From: Karalla daura
Lineage: Eukaryota > Chordata > Actinopteri > Chaetodontiformes > Leiognathidae
NCBI GenBank assembly: GCA_029224185.1
Contig: CM055196.1
Coordinates: 14,200,009-14,264,008, forward strand
Direction: 5' to 3'
DNA: 64,000 bases
Numbering within the stretch: position 1 is the stretch's first letter; every line of letters starts with the position of its first letter. Under the pieces are notes generated by a model, which searched no databases, was not told the DNA's origin, and worked only from the letters and a program-made list of their open reading frames with translations. This document shows positions 25,861 through 39,830 of the stretch, one piece after another. The translations under genes were made by a program, and so were the position numbers.

Positions 25861-27082
25861 TTAAATATCTTAATTCATGTAACCGACAATTTGTTATACT
25901 GCTATGTGATCTAGTTTCAGTGGTTAGTGTGGATAACTCAGTTACTCATGTTGTTGCACACCGGCCCCATTAGCCCCCATGTGTTAGTTGGAAGAAAGTC
26001 CCTGAAACCGTGATCGTAAATATTGCATTAAGCTTCAAGGCACTGCCTGTTCTGAGAACAAAAGGAGTAAATCAACAACAAAGTCATGGGCAGGACAGGT
26101 CTGCACCTGTACAGCTGGTTGCTGAGGGCCATGACATCACACAGAGTAATATTATCCCCAGACGGCACTGCTGTGAGCAACATCAGCCTAAAGGGACACG
26201 GTTCAAAACCTGCAATACTCATCCCCTTTTTCTAACAAAAACAGCATTGTAGCTCTTTCAAATCTTTTCTTCTCAATTCTACAACGTTTTTGAATCGTAG
26301 CAGGAAATCTTGGCGGTTTCTTTGTGTGCAGAGCTTCTCTGTCAAGGTTACAGTTACACATTCATTCAGAGCTGCATCCTGAAAGCAGCCCGACCAATGA
26401 ATTTTCTGCTTATATCGTGCCTCATCTGTTCAATGTCAGTATGAGCAGTGTCCCGTGTATATCAAAGCCTCCCTAAACACATCAATCATGTACCGCACAC
26501 AAAGGTTATCTGTGACTCTCTGGATTTGTGGATGCAGCTGAAAAAATGAATTCTTCACCTTTGGTCTCTGGGTAAAGTGATTAATATAGTTTAAGGCTGA
26601 AGTCAAGCCATGGTTGTACATCACTTTTATACATGTAATAACAAACATTATGGAACTTAAGTGTATACATACATTGAACAAAGATGAGCAGAATAACTCC
26701 CTGAATAATTGTCCCTGAACCTTTTTCGGATAGATTTAGAGTAACACGCTTTTCCCGTCACCAGTGAATGACATTAATGTCACCTTGAGGAGTGTTTGTC
26801 AGAAAAACAACAGCTGTGCACAGTAACATTCAAATGCAGTCCTAGGCAAGTTCAAACATTTGCTCTTTTTTTTCTTTTTTCTTTTTTTAGTTTGGCAAGC
26901 TTCTCAGAACTTGTATTTATTGCAGAGCTCTCACATCTGACATAAATTGTCAGGTGCATCCATATTGTACAGGAGTTGCTTATTTTATCCACCCCTGCAA
27001 GATTGACGCTTTCCATCATACCATGAGCACCCACTCTAATAGTAGACTGCAGTATATCACGCCATAATGTGATGCCTTGGGT

Positions 27083-27097
27083 TCCCCCTAGTGGCCA
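27083..27097 (-). promoter_or_regulatory. CTCF-like motif
   Basis: The minus strand reads GTGGCCACTAGGGGGAAC, close to the CTCF core CCACYAGGGGGC. Motif match only. Confidence 0.3.
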
Positions 27098-27462
27098 CAG
27101 AAAGAACCATCTGTCCTATCCTACCCATCCTCGATGGGTTTTCTTTTTTACTTGAAGTCTCTCCTCGCTGCATTGAAAGTGCTATGACATTAATTATTCA
27201 TAGGAAACAGCCAAAATCTCCAAACGCAGAGAAAAGTTTATTCCAGCATAAATGGTTTCCTTGTTTGGAATAATTACAAGAGCACAGGAAGAACAAGTTT
27301 AAGCACAAGTAATACAACTGGACAGTGCAAGGACAGCTGTAATTTTATACAAAGGTCATATATTACAAGGCAAATCAATCATGCAACGATTATGGAATAA
27401 TTTCTGAAGCTGCTTCTCTGGTAAAAACAAGAATGTAGCTGGTCTGTGTAATGTCACTATTA

Positions 27463-27490
27463 ATTGAATAAAGTTAGAATTGAATTGAAC
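27463..27490 (+). repeat. LINE-type tail
   Basis: gaataaagttagaattgaat followed by tgaa: an AATAAA with short GAATT-type repeats, typical of fish LINE 3' ends. Confidence 0.35.
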
Positions 27491-27589
27491 AGAGGCCTCT
27501 GGACCGCTGACCAGAAAAACAGACCCAGAAGAAGACATTGCTCTGAATTCTAGGAACAGCGTTTCTCATCATTATAACAAAGGCCATAA

Positions 27590-27890
27590 AGTGACTGGGT
27601 GGTTAGCACTGTCGCCTCAGAGCCCTGGATCCAGTTCCAATCTGGCCAAGTGTCTTACAGTGTTGCCTTACAGTTTGCACGATCTCACCATGTCTGCGTA
27701 GGTTTTCTCTGGATACTCTGGTTTCCTCCCACAGTCCAAAAACGTGCGTGTTCACACCGACCGGGGACTCTAAAATGCTCCTAGATGTAACAGAGAGAGT
27801 GAAAGGTGTGTGTGCTGGAGATAGACAGCAGAGGACTGCACTGTGAAGGCACCTAGCAGATAAGATAATGGATACATAGACAGCATATCA
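27590..27890 (+). mobile_element. SINE-like element
   Basis: gggtggttagcactgtcgcc, then a worn B-box region, tggtttcctcccacagtcca, aaaacgtgcgtgttcac and gcagataagataatgg. It is a fairly long plus-orientation copy of the 9605 family. Confidence 0.6.
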
Positions 27891-28739
27891 CTTAGTCAAT
27901 AAAATAATGCCAACAGATTATTCACTGAGAGTTAATGTCGCTGTTTAAATTTAATCTCATTACATAGATTGTCACATCTTGTGGGATTTAAAAGCTCTAT
28001 CAAGCTGGTGAAGTTAATTGCATACCAGATATGATGTATTAATTTCTAGTAACTGCTCCACTACACCACCATCATTTAATTACACTGGTGAGATAAAAGC
28101 GAGGAGGGTGGTGAGCGGCTGTATGACTGTCCTTGTCACATACACACATATATACACATAACCATATAGGGGGGTAGACTGGAACAATGGCTTCCTCTGG
28201 CTAGTCTTGCCCAGTTTGCCCAGAATTAAACATCAGCAACATTACAGGTGGCAGAAAAGCATGTTACTTTGCAATATCACAAAGATTTTGCTTCTAATTA
28301 TAGTTAACAGCAACATATGAAAAGATAAGTTACATTTTAAACTTTCCAAAACAAAAGCATATCTAAGTCTTCTTGACACTTAGTGTTATCTTTAACTTTA
28401 AAAATGGTGCAGATATCACTTCCCTACCTCAGTATCACTTTTGGCCACTTCCTATCTATGACAAGACAAGCAGAACTGGAGCGATAATGGTAACCTACCT
28501 TGGTCTATAACAGCTACATGTTAAAGTTAAACCTTGAATAAACAACTCTGTTTGATAATAATGTGAGTATATCTTTCTGTCTGTCTATCCATCCATCGAT
28601 CAGTCACACAACACATCTTCTATTCCGTTTCATCTTCCTCTCATCCCGGGTTTAGACAGGAGTAGTCGTTAATACTGCAGCCTAATCATCACGTTGAACA
28701 CCCAAGTCAACCAGTGCACCTGTGTAAGCCTGAGCATCA

Positions 28740-28753
28740 GTGCCATCTGCTGG
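28740..28753 (-). promoter_or_regulatory. Canonical CTCF core motif
   Basis: The minus strand reads CCAGCAGATGGCAC, which fits the consensus CCASYAGRKGGCRS at all positions. Occupancy is unknown. Confidence 0.4.
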
Positions 28754-29010
28754 TACATATTCCAAGACGCATGCTCATACAAGCTCCTAAACGGTGACAT
28801 AAGGCATCTATCTGTTGCCTTTCACAACTATGGTTATACCTGACCACTTGATGGTCAAACCAGTCGAGTGGAGGCTGGAACTGATTACTATGCAAATGTT
28901 TCTGGGAATAATATATGATATAAATATAAAATATATGTATACCCTGTTTGTCCTTGTAAATACCTGTTCTATTTTTTGTGATTTTGTGCACAGGAGAGAG
29001 AAAAAAATCT

Positions 29011-29072
29011 GAAGTTAAATTCCTTGTATGTTCACAGGAATAAAGGCGAATAAAGCTAATTCTGATTCTGAT
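29011..29072 (+). repeat. LINE 3' tail
   Basis: gaagttaaattccttgtatg and aataaagctaattctgattc followed by tgat is a recognisable fish LINE 3' end with an ATTCTG repeat. Upstream sequence from about 28900 may belong to the same insertion. Confidence 0.6.
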
Positions 29073-31552
29073 GTGTTGCTGATAAATTATGGCGGTGTTG
29101 GTGCATAATGTCCATTGTGTGTAGTTCCCATTTATGAATATGAACTCGCACCAATTTAAAATGGAAAATAAGAACAAAAACACATCTCCCACTCAGAGGT
29201 TTTGATATTTAAGAAACACAGACAAATTTTTCCTGGATATCAGTATTTTAATGAGCATTTTTCATCATACTCCTTTGATACATAGCCTGAGCACAAGCCC
29301 GGTGCAGGTAGAATTATTAATTTAGAAAAAGCAGAATGAGCTGCAAGTGTGTTGAATTCAAACAAGCTACTGTAGTCAAACAAGCAAAATGCACAGGATT
29401 CAAGACAGGACAGGATAAGAAGCCTCCAAAATCATTATATATTAATTCACTAGATAAGTACAAGACTGCGCTTAAAATCCTGTTTCAACATAACTTGCAG
29501 TCCCATACAACAAATAATCATTTCAGAGCCAGTGTGTTTTATCTTGAGGGGGAAGCATGCCTCAGCCCTTCAAAGAACTAATCTTCCACCTCTCTCCGTC
29601 ATTATTTCACAGAGAATGAAAACATCCACCAAGGAAATGGCTAAAGATGCACATGACCCCCCTAGAAACAGGAATAATGCACACTGTGCCTGGCTTTGAA
29701 GTGTGTATTTCAATCTCGTGTCTGGGTCTTCAGATTCAGAAACGAATGAATTTGTCCGCAACATAATAAACACCATTTCTCTGTTCATTGTTTTCTCGGA
29801 TATTCACTAAAATATTAAAACGTGTCACCATTGTGCGTAAATAAATGAGTAATAAAATTATGATCCCAAGATATCTACTTTAAAAACAGATTTAAAAAAA
29901 TACTGCAGTCCCTCATATTTTGCGATTCTCTGCATGTACAAGAGGCAAAGAGCAAGAGTGGGGGGATCTAAGCCATTTTGGTGTATCTCACACACAGTGG
30001 GTGAGAGTTGGCAGCCCTGTCATGTTCAACCAATAGCAAAAAACTTTTTTCTTTCTTTCTCTTTGTATGAATCTTGAGGGAACAGCACCTCTCTGAGGAA
30101 GCAGTGGCTAAGCAGAGTAGCACTGGAGGGCATCAACAGCATGGGATGCACAGCCTGGGCTAAATGACCAATGGAAAGTAAATCAAAGCGTTCAGGCTGG
30201 GTAATTCTTATGCACCGTTCAAGAGAAACGTATGGTCCAGTACAAGAAGGCTAATTCCTCAGGTCAGCAGTGCACGTTCAGTTAAAGGAGAAAGGACACT
30301 CCACTGAAGACATCAATGTACAATATTAGACAGAGAAGATGTGCAGTTTGAAAGAGGAGTAAGAGAAGCCATGGATGTGAAGACAGAGAAACTGTTTCTT
30401 CATAGAGATGAAAACAGTAACCCACCTTTACCTCCATACAATCTTTCATCTCTTCACAAGAAGTTCTTAAACCATTCACACCTTCGCCCATTGGAAACCA
30501 ACAACAACGGTCCTTCACAGCAAAACCTCAGGTTTCTAATGGCTCAACAATAGCATTATTAATGACTTGACAAAGGTTAAATCGTCCATCTTTCCCAGCA
30601 GCCAGTCAGAGTTGAAGAAGCCTCTTTGATTAAGGTAAAATGTATTAAAGAATCTACAAGTCCCATTGCCACAAGGTAATGATGACGAACAAATGAGAAT
30701 CTCCACAGACTTCATGATTGATGTTGAGTAAAAAAGAGAATTAGCTCAATATGAGAACATATTAATGCTTGAGTATCTATGATAACTGAGTTTCCCTTAA
30801 ATAACCATGTTAGGAAAGTAGCTTGTTGTACAATCAAGCCACTGAGACATTATGATAAAGAGCCATGTCTTTATTCTCATAATAAAAAACACCTTAAACA
30901 TATTATAGATCACCTTAATTTTGGAAATTCTCTCGAAGCTGTTTGACTGCAGATTGTTCAGGAAACTGACTTATTTATTTGGGGTGGGATTTCTAAAATA
31001 TACCCTAAATGTATCAAAGGCACTTGCGTCATAATTTTATACACTTGGATCAAAGCTTTCCATTGATTTCAGTTCATTTTTAGTTAGATTTATATATAAG
31101 GCCATCTATTATGCAAGAAAGACCGATTACTGGACTTTTCTGGAAATTGTCCAAACAGTTTAATCTTTGATTTGAGAGTGCCTTTAATCTGCTTTACAAG
31201 AGATCTTGGCAGTGGTCTGCTGTATTTCATTGTGTGTACATGTTTAGGGTAATCCAAAAGATGGAAATTTAAGCATATATGTGGTAATTACAACCATATA
31301 GTCATGTCAGTTAATCTGCACTCAGATGCAGTCAATTAACAATTAGATGGATGCCAGGGTAGAGATGACATTGGTAGCATATTTTGTTAACATTTTTCTT
31401 ACGTTTACAGATTAATTGCATGGATTATATTATCCACAGATATTTTTGATTGTTTAAGACAGTCCTTTTAGGGCAATTTCTACCCAACCTGCAAATGCTG
31501 AAAAAACAAAGGTGACACTGCTGATGAATGATTACCACTGTCCATTTATAAG

Positions 31553-31740
31553 AAGATGGTCCCAGCTTTGAATCCTGATGGGACTGAGGGTCTTTCTTTC
31601 ATGTTCTCCCTCTGTTCATGTGCATTTCTATCTCCCAAGGTAAATGTCCTGCATTCACAGTATGTGCACTTGAAATGTACTCCATCAGACCTCTGTGACA
31701 AAGTTAAGCTACAAAGCTTGGATGGATGGATGGATGGACA
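31553..31740 (+). repeat. SINE-like fragment ending in (GGAT)n
   Basis: The B-box-like ccagctttgaatcctgatgg, atgttctccctctgttcatg and a GGAT repeat at 31720-31738 mark a plus-orientation family copy. Confidence 0.4.
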
Positions 31741-34700
31741 AAAACATGGGGTACACTCATATCAGGAGATGAATAGCAGGCTGCTGAAGAGGGGCGGGGA
31801 TTCAATTACAAATATTACAAAATACATCTGAAAAGAATCATCTAGATCCACTTCTGCCAAATTATATGTATCATGTTTCATTGCTTGTATCAGAGCAGTG
31901 CAGCCTCCAAAGGGCAGACCAAGAATCTGTATCTTAACATTGTGTGTAGTTTATGAAATACGTGTTCTGGACAAGAGGAAGACAAATGTTGAAGAGCTGA
32001 GTAGTTTGGATGAAAGAACAGGCTCTGTACCAGTAGCCAGTGATTAGGATTTGATTGATGTGATAATGATTTAATGATGATGACACAGTTATTCAATGTA
32101 GAGTCAAAACCAACTCCACAATATATAGTGCAATGCGGAGAGATGCTAATTTACTTGAAAGGCAAATCAGGGTCTAGCGGCGGTCCATGCATAATCATCC
32201 AGTACCTTTTGTATTATGTATTTGGGAAAACTGCAGGTTTATCCAAAGAATAATTACAGAGTTCACCATTGGCTTAGAATAGAATACTTAAAACAATTTT
32301 AGACGTAGGACATCAGAAAATATTCTCTCCTGACCATTTCATTACCGGTGTGTTACGTTCTTTTTTGGCCAGGATGGGCACTGATATCAATTATTTTATG
32401 TATTCAGACATTTATACAAGGGGAAAAGAGTGCAGCACACTCTCCTCAAGACAGTTCTAATAGGATTCAATCCTCTGCCAGAAAGAGGCTGTCAGCCTAA
32501 AAGCTACGCCATCTTCCCCTCTTTCCTCCTCTGCTTGTAGCAGATCAGATTCATTTCCGTGTGAGGCACACGAAAGTCTCCCACATTGCCAAAGAAATCC
32601 AGATACATCAGACTGCAGTTTGTTCGTCCTGGAGTGCATCAGAGAGCCACCTGACTCTCTCAAGATGCTCTTTCGTCAGATTTCCTCTCCTCTCCCTCGG
32701 CTCCCGCCTCTGTTTCATCTCTATGGGCATCATTGACGCAGCACTATCAATTCCTGCACCGGTGGTCAAGGTGCTCGACATCCTGTGCTTCTTACTTAAT
32801 AGTTGAAAGTGGACAGATGACAGGAAATGAGGCGTGGGAAACATCGGATATGACATGCAACAAAGGTCCCAGGCCCAACATGAACTGTGGATGTTTTTTT
32901 GTAATCTGTGGCATGAGGGGGAACTCCACCGGTTTCACACATCAAAGCCTGTTCACAGGTCTTGGAGAGTAATGTTGCATGAGAAAACGTTGGTTTAAGA
33001 TTTTGGCACCTCCGGAGCTAGCTGCATGACCATCTGCACTGGTAACCAGCCCAGTCAGCATTAGAGGAAGGAATAGCTAACTTCCTCATTGATCTCACAT
33101 AGCGACAGTGTGCAGCACTCCCGAGTTGTGACAGCGGCTGCGGGCCCGGCCCATGTAGTTATACTACTGCAGAGAGGAGATAACATTGTCTGAAGGAGTA
33201 TCTGTGTCATGGTCATTCAGGGCATTATGTCTTCGACTGTTAGATAGGAGGCTCTAACAGTTTGGTGCTGATGAAAGTATTTAATCTACCCCAAACCCTG
33301 GTGGCCGATTGACAGGGAAAAAAACATGCTTGAGGTCAATAGATGTTTTCCTATCAGGTGCAATACCCAACATAGGTTTCACTTCAACTTCAGTCAGTTA
33401 ATTACAACTCGATTGTTCATTTCTGTTAAATGAATTCTTACATTAGTTGGTTAGTCTGGTTGCAGATTCCTCTAGTCCTTTTCTGCTTCCTCTTTCTCAG
33501 TTCCCCTCTGTAGCTTCCTGCTGAGTCAACTGAGTCAACTCCAAGAAATTATATCACATGTAAGATTATTTGCAGTAGCACTGTCAGAAATATAACATTA
33601 ATGTGCAGTGGTGGAGTCACCACAAGAAGGTCCAGAGAGGGGGGTTGGTGAGTGCACCAAGTGCACCAGAATCCAGGTTGTAGTTTCATATATGGAACAA
33701 ATAGTGGTTAATGTTAAGGTTCCCTGCAATCTGTGGTCGCTGTTCTCAAGTCCACATGGTTTCATTTTAAGACTTTATTGCATTTGCAGGAAGTGTACAG
33801 ATGGATTCGGCCAAGGGTATGTCTGTCTTCAACTGGTCAGCTCCCACTTCTTCAAGAATATTTGGACGCTTACCTTGGCCGATGATCCTTATGCATTGGA
33901 ATCTCGTTCTGGTTTCTAAATAGTGGTCATCGGTGTTTTATCTTGTGCAGATCCACTTTGGTCCAGGTTTCCAGTCTTTGGTCTGTCTGGTTGATGTTTC
34001 AGATACAGGAAAGACATCTTGTTCTGTTTCAATGTTCAGCCCTTGAATACACATTACAGTGAGTGTCTGCAATGAAAAAAATGTGGGTGCAAACGTGGAA
34101 GTTACATTTTGAAAATATGAGGCTTGAGGACCGTGTCCTCCACAACCTACAGATGCCTGCTTGAAACCGAGAGACGTCATACCACCAATTCATCAAGTTC
34201 CGATGAGTTTTCACTTGTTGTAAGGCTTAACTTCTCACAATCTGAAACATCGACTAGAAAGAAAAATCCTTGTGCAATGATATAAGAGATATTATTAAAC
34301 TGTATCTTGAGGACTTGATCTCCAGGACAAAACTCCAGAGCTTCTGTGCTCAATATTACGTTTTGTTCTTGGAGACTCCATATTAACCAGCATTACTTGC
34401 AATATGCATTCATATTCACTCATATAGGCCAAGATATACAGATGTGGCTCTGTGGTTTTCAAGTTGTGCCACAAGAAAACCAAAGGACCACAAAGAGTGT
34501 GGCGTAAATCCAGCTGATTCAGGCTGATTCGTAAGCTCCCCAGTGATACTTTTCTCACTGCCAAAGTGAGCCTTGCCAAACCTCCAGTTCTGAACCATTT
34601 GAAGGAAAGTGATCTAAAAATGGATTTCAATTTAGGGAAACTATACAAGGTTCCTCAGAACAAAGTGCTTGATCATATCTACCCTACATTTCTTTAAACC

Positions 34701-36952
34701 CTTTGAACCAATGATGGACGAAAACTGCAGAACCAAAATCAGTACCACAAACTTATATTTAGTCAAGTGGAGTAACAATAACAGAGATTGTTCAAGTGTG
34801 AAAGTTCTTGATTGATGTTCAGTACAAAAAAAAACACATAAAGTACAAATACTTGAGAGTTAGTACAAGTGCCTCAAAACTTAACTGAATCACGCTGGCT
34901 AGCAAATTAAGCTCAGCAATGTATTTAATAGTGAAAGGGACATGCTAGACGACGTTACGTTATTTTCTAGTGGATTTTTTTATGTGTTGCAAAATGTAGG
35001 TGTCAAGGCACATCGACTTTACACAGCAATGGTCCAACAGGTGTGTGGAGAAGGACAAGTAGGCAGGGTCTGAACTGCCCTCCAAAGCCCTTCTTTTTCA
35101 TTTGTTACACAAGTAGTTTTGTCCTATTTTGCACAGCGTCAAGAATGCCTTTGGGGAATGGACTTACGAAAGCACCCTTTCAATTGCGCTGAGAAAAGAC
35201 CCATAAAAAAAAAAAAAAAAAACAGAGCCCATGCAGGGAGATCAGTGAGACAATGTGATGCAACCAGGAGGAGTCAGTGACGACAGGCTCCTACTCCGAC
35301 TTCCAGTGTGGGTAATCGGCCCAGGTACAGATGCTTTTAACTTAAGTCGTGGTTGGATGGCACGCTCTACAAGCTGGTTAGACTCAATCATTGCAATCCT
35401 CTTTTTTTTCAGTGCTCAGGCAATTACCCATCAATTGAACTGCTCAGAAAGACCTGTCTATGCGAAACTGAGGCTAGAGGGATGGTCTGTCTCATAGATT
35501 GAAGCCTGGGACCACTAACCAAACTTCAGTGTGCAACATTCAGCGGATTAGGGCATGATAATTATGCAGTCTTGAGTTAAGTTTGGAAGTAAATGGGGCA
35601 CAGCAAAAGAGGTGGATGTTTACACAATGGAGTCACTTGTTCTATGAATATAAATATCCTGTACATTTACTGGCACAGTTTGATTTTCCTTTTTCCTCAC
35701 AAACATTTATAACTATATATTGTGCGTGACATGTGGCAGTTTTAAGTAGGTTATCTGATATGAAGTCAAAAAAGTGTGCACACTTGTCAATCTTTGAAAT
35801 TATACCTGGCATGTATATCCATCATGCTGCTTTTTTTTGACTGATTTGATATAATACACGTGGCATAGAGGTGAGAGTACCAACCAGATGCAATGCGATG
35901 TTTCTGAAACAGAAGCAGTGTGGCTAACTCGACAGAGAAGCAGCTATCACCCAACAGCCAACACCACATGTGCATTGGGGTACCCTGAAAATCAATCAGT
36001 GCATATAAAAGCAAATGGATAAAAATACACACAAATGTCCTTTAAGGCTGTCTGCTAATACCGAACATATCCTGTTTATTCCACTCTGGTTACGGAGGAA
36101 GTCAGCTTTCTACTTGTAAACGCTAATCAAATTATTATTACAGTCCTTGCATTAACCGCAACTGACTCACACATGTAGGTAAATGCAGTGACTGTTAAAT
36201 TTAATGCATGCTTTTCTCTAAAGGTCTCCATACGAAAGAGAAAGTATATATCTCTGGTCACCTGTAAGAGCGCTGAAAATCTGAGTTTAATTCAGTATCC
36301 CCCGTGACACTTAAAGCCTTTTAGGATGGGATAATAATTGCTTCCATCTGACAAAGTGATAAAAGTAGTGCTTAATGAAATGTCCTTGGCTTGATTTTAT
36401 GTGTTTTACATATTTTGCAATACTGCCCAACAAATGTTGAGCTGTCAGGTTAAAGAGAGTATGAATTTACAAATGTAAAAGCACTGTGAACTCCTGTCCT
36501 TTATTATATATCATTCCCTAGTATTGTATATCTATAGAGCTTCTCTGCAATCAAAGTGAAAATAAGCTTCAGCAGCTGAGACCACTCATGCATTTAAGAT
36601 GATGTTGGACCTGAATTTACATAATACCTGCAGTGTGTGGAAGGCGCGTGTAACTGCAGTCACTTATTACATGATTGCTCATATTGGCCGATACAAATAT
36701 TATTGTGAGTCACGTGCATTTTAGCAGGAATAGGGCTGGAAGGTCAGTGTTTTCAATTACAGATCACTTTGCTGATACTGGCTATCTGATCCTGGATCAT
36801 GGCATCACTGAGACCGGTCGAAAGAGCTAGTGTCCTACAGGCCACATAACTTGGGCACTGAGCGATGCTCCCACTCAAAGATGCAGAACGGCTGCTATTA
36901 GAAAAGTCAACCGGGGAGTTGGTCGGATTTATAACAATTATAAAACCATCAT

Positions 36953-37060
36953 TGTATGAATGGGAGTGAATGGGATGAATGTGACTTGTGTCTGTAAAAT
37001 GCTTTGAGTGGTCATGAAGACTTTAAAAGCTGTATAAGACCCCCAGTTCATTTACTATTT
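36953..37060 (+). repeat. LINE-type 3' end
   Basis: gaatgtgacttgtgtctgta, aaatgctttgagtggtcatg, aagctgtataagaccc and agttcatttactatt match the order of a very common teleost repeat 3' end (GCTTTGAGTGGTC; AAAGCGCTATATAA; GTCCATTTACC). Confidence 0.6.
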
Positions 37061-37739
37061 AGTGGAAATTATTAGCATCATACCTCACTAGTTATATTAT
37101 TGCATCATGGGGAGTTGTTTCCATGCCAAAACCAGCAGTTTCATTGGTCATGTGATGTTTTCCACACACTTGTGATTTATACAGAAATACATAGTGATCC
37201 CTGTGGACAACCAAGGTTAATAGACAGAATTAAAGGTGTTTTTGCTTTGTTTCCCAATGTGGACCATCTTTGTGCAAAGCTGAGCCGACCCACTGCTGTC
37301 TGTAACCTCATATTTGCAGCACTGCAGGGTATGAATCTCCTCCTCAAACTCTTGGCAAGACAGTAGGCTAAGAAAACAGATTAGTCAGAATGTTTCTTTA
37401 AATCCTTAAGTCAGCTAGAGCCAGTTAAACTCAAAAAGGGAATTAATTTGTCCCAAAAATTACAAGAAAATTTAAGCATCGCCACAATAAAGCACTGTTT
37501 TATTACAAAGATCCACTAAAATAGATAGCATAGCATATGTCTTGTGAACTACACAGTGCATTACATTGCAGTGCATTAGAGAAGCCATGAAATATGAATG
37601 GTAACGATCACTAAATGATTCAAAAACTGCTCGTTCACAAATATTTAAGAGTTAAACACTCTTGAAAATTTGTCAGCCAGCCATTTCACACATGTTTCAC
37701 ACATATTTTTTCCGAATATTCGTTCAACACAAACAGTGA

Positions 37740-37910
37740 GGGGTGACAGTGGTTCAGTGAAGAGTGCTTGAATCCTGGTCAGACCAAGAACCATGCTGTG
37801 TGGCGTTTGCATGGTCTCCCAGTGTCCAGATGGGTTTTCCCTGGGTACTCTGGTTTCCACCACTGCCCAAAAACACACATTCCGGCATGAATGATTGATT
37901 GATTGATTAT
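37740..37910 (+). repeat. SINE-like fragment ending in (ATTG)n
   Basis: gtgacagtggttcagtgaag, gtttgcatggtctcccagtg, tactctggtttccacc and an ATTG repeat at 37891-37909 identify a plus-orientation copy. Confidence 0.45.
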
Positions 37911-38199
37911 GATGCCACTGACAGTGTTGAGGCAGACGCGCTGATGATGAGTTGCATAACGCACGATGCACACAGGTCAATTTATACAGTCTATCTAAAA
38001 GGCTGCATCCGTTTGCCACTCCGCTTGATGTGATAGTTTTCCAGTACTCGATGTGTCCGTATATGTGGTTTGTCCTCTCTTGTGTTTTCATCTCATGACT
38101 GAAAACAAGGCATTCAGCCTGTCTAATTTAGTGTGAATGTTCATTTAACGCATATCAAGATAGCTTAGTCTTTAGTGTTTGCACAATCTCTACTGTAAT

Positions 38200-38570
38200 T
38201 ATCCCTTTTTTTCAGACCCTTTTTGGCCGACTCCAAATAACCCTTTTCCTTGCCAACATATTGCTCTCCCCTCATTTTCTTCTTAGAATTTATTTCCACT
38301 GAAATGTTCCTGTCTTTCAGAGAGCTTTCAGTGTTTTTTTCTGCTATGCTTTTCTCTCCTTGCTTTATTCTCCTTTTGCTCTGTATCTTTTTCTGTCTCC
38401 CCTCCCTCTCTCTGTCCTTCTCTTTCTCTCCTTCCTCTTTTTTTTCTTCTTTGGCTGCTTTTCATTCTGTTTTCTTTCATTGTTTTTCTTTTCTTTCTCG
38501 CCTAGGGACCCCATTTTTTTTCTCTTCCTCTATTCAGGTTTTCTTTATTCTCTTTTCTGAATAGTTGTGG
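38200..38570 (+). repeat. CT-rich (polypyrimidine) tract 1
   Basis: The plus strand is almost pure C/T with scattered interruptions. Open frames across it are low-complexity Ser/Leu/Phe artefacts. Confidence 0.85.
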
Positions 38571-39393
38571 TACTTTAAGGGGAAGGAGAAGGCGAGGGAG
38601 AGGGGAGGGAGGTTAGTTTCAGTCAAAGCTGCAGAACAAAACTTCCTCCCACACCACATGCAGTGTCTCTTGGAATGAGTTTGTCACTGACTTGAAGACA
38701 CACTCCCCCCCCCCACCCACTCCTATGTATACCACCATGGATGACATGACTACAGTGTAATGGCATTAGGCCAACAGACGTACACATACTCTGCGGCCAT
38801 GGTTGTCCTGTTAAATAGGAGAGCGGGGGCCACGCTCTGGAGAGCCTCTGTGTCCCAGGCTCTGTTTGCGGTTAAGCGGTGTTAGTTCAGTGTGCGGTAT
38901 CACATGGTGAAACATGATGTGGTGGTGCCTTAAACCAACCACAGCTGTGTGCGAATACGATTATCTCCCAAGCCGAGGTGCGTAGAGGGAGGCATTTGTG
39001 TTTCACGAGAACATCTTCATCACTGCGGAGAAATGACAGGCTACCTTACAGGAGGCAGCCCCATGTCGAGGAGCACTACCTCATCAGCGGCTTCGGTCTC
39101 AGCGGGACTCCACTCAGATAAGGATGAGGAGCAGACCACTAGGAAATCAAAAATAATAAAATCATAAGCGCCAGTTTGTAAATTTGTTGATGTGCACTGG
39201 CTGTCGATGTGGAAAAGGGAAAATAAGGTGTCGGTGGGTTGAGGGTGGGGGGGGAAATCCATTACTGCACTCCTGAAAGACAAAACCACAGCAGCCGGTT
39301 AATCTCCAGATATCATGACAGAAATCATTCCTCTTTCTTTATGATAGTAAAAGACTACAGCCTCCTGCACCTCTGGTTTCCATCTCACAGTCT

Positions 39394-39419
39394 CACACAC
39401 ACACACACACACACACACA
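39394..39419. repeat. (CA)13 microsatellite
   Basis: Uninterrupted CA run. Confidence 0.95.
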
Positions 39420-39574
39420 AGCACACTCGCACATTCTGCCCAAGACAATTTAATGCATGACTCAATGGCATTGAAAGTGGGTTGGATAAATTGGAAATGA
39501 TTAAAAATGCAGAATTGACAGGGAAACCGATAAAACTTTCTCTCTATAAGTAAGAACCAAAAACCAGCATGATG

Positions 39575-39830
39575 GAATGGCAGGCTTGAAGGGGAGAGAA
39601 AGGTGAAAGACAGATGAAAGTGAAGAGAGATAAAAGCCGGAGTGAGGAGGGTGTGGGATAAAGCAGGAGGAAGGGAGGCAGAGATGAAAGCAAAATGAGA
39701 AAGATAAGAACAGAGTGAGAGAGACAGAGAGGGAAACGGAGGAAGAGATAGATAGTGTACAGAGCAGAGAGAGAGGTAACCATGGAAACAGGAGGAAGGT
39801 ACAAAAGAAGAGATAGACAAAGGGTTTGAT
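39575..39830 (-). repeat. Purine-rich tract (opposite strand asymmetry)
   Basis: The plus strand is A/G-rich (gaga/aagg motifs), so the pyrimidine strand here is the minus strand, opposite to the neighbouring tracts. Confidence 0.75.

Larger units (their letters stand above)
23398..38190. other. Non-coding stretch with repeat fragments
   Basis: No exon recognised. It holds LINE-tail-like fragments (24205-24275, 27463-27490, 29011-29072, 36953-37060), SINE-like copies (24505-24690, 25600-25860, 27590-27890, 31553-31740, 37740-37910), CTCF-like motifs (27083-27097, 28740-28753) and an A18 run (35205-35222). A minus-strand open frame of 161 codons at 23499-23984 has no recognised homology. Confidence 0.5.
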
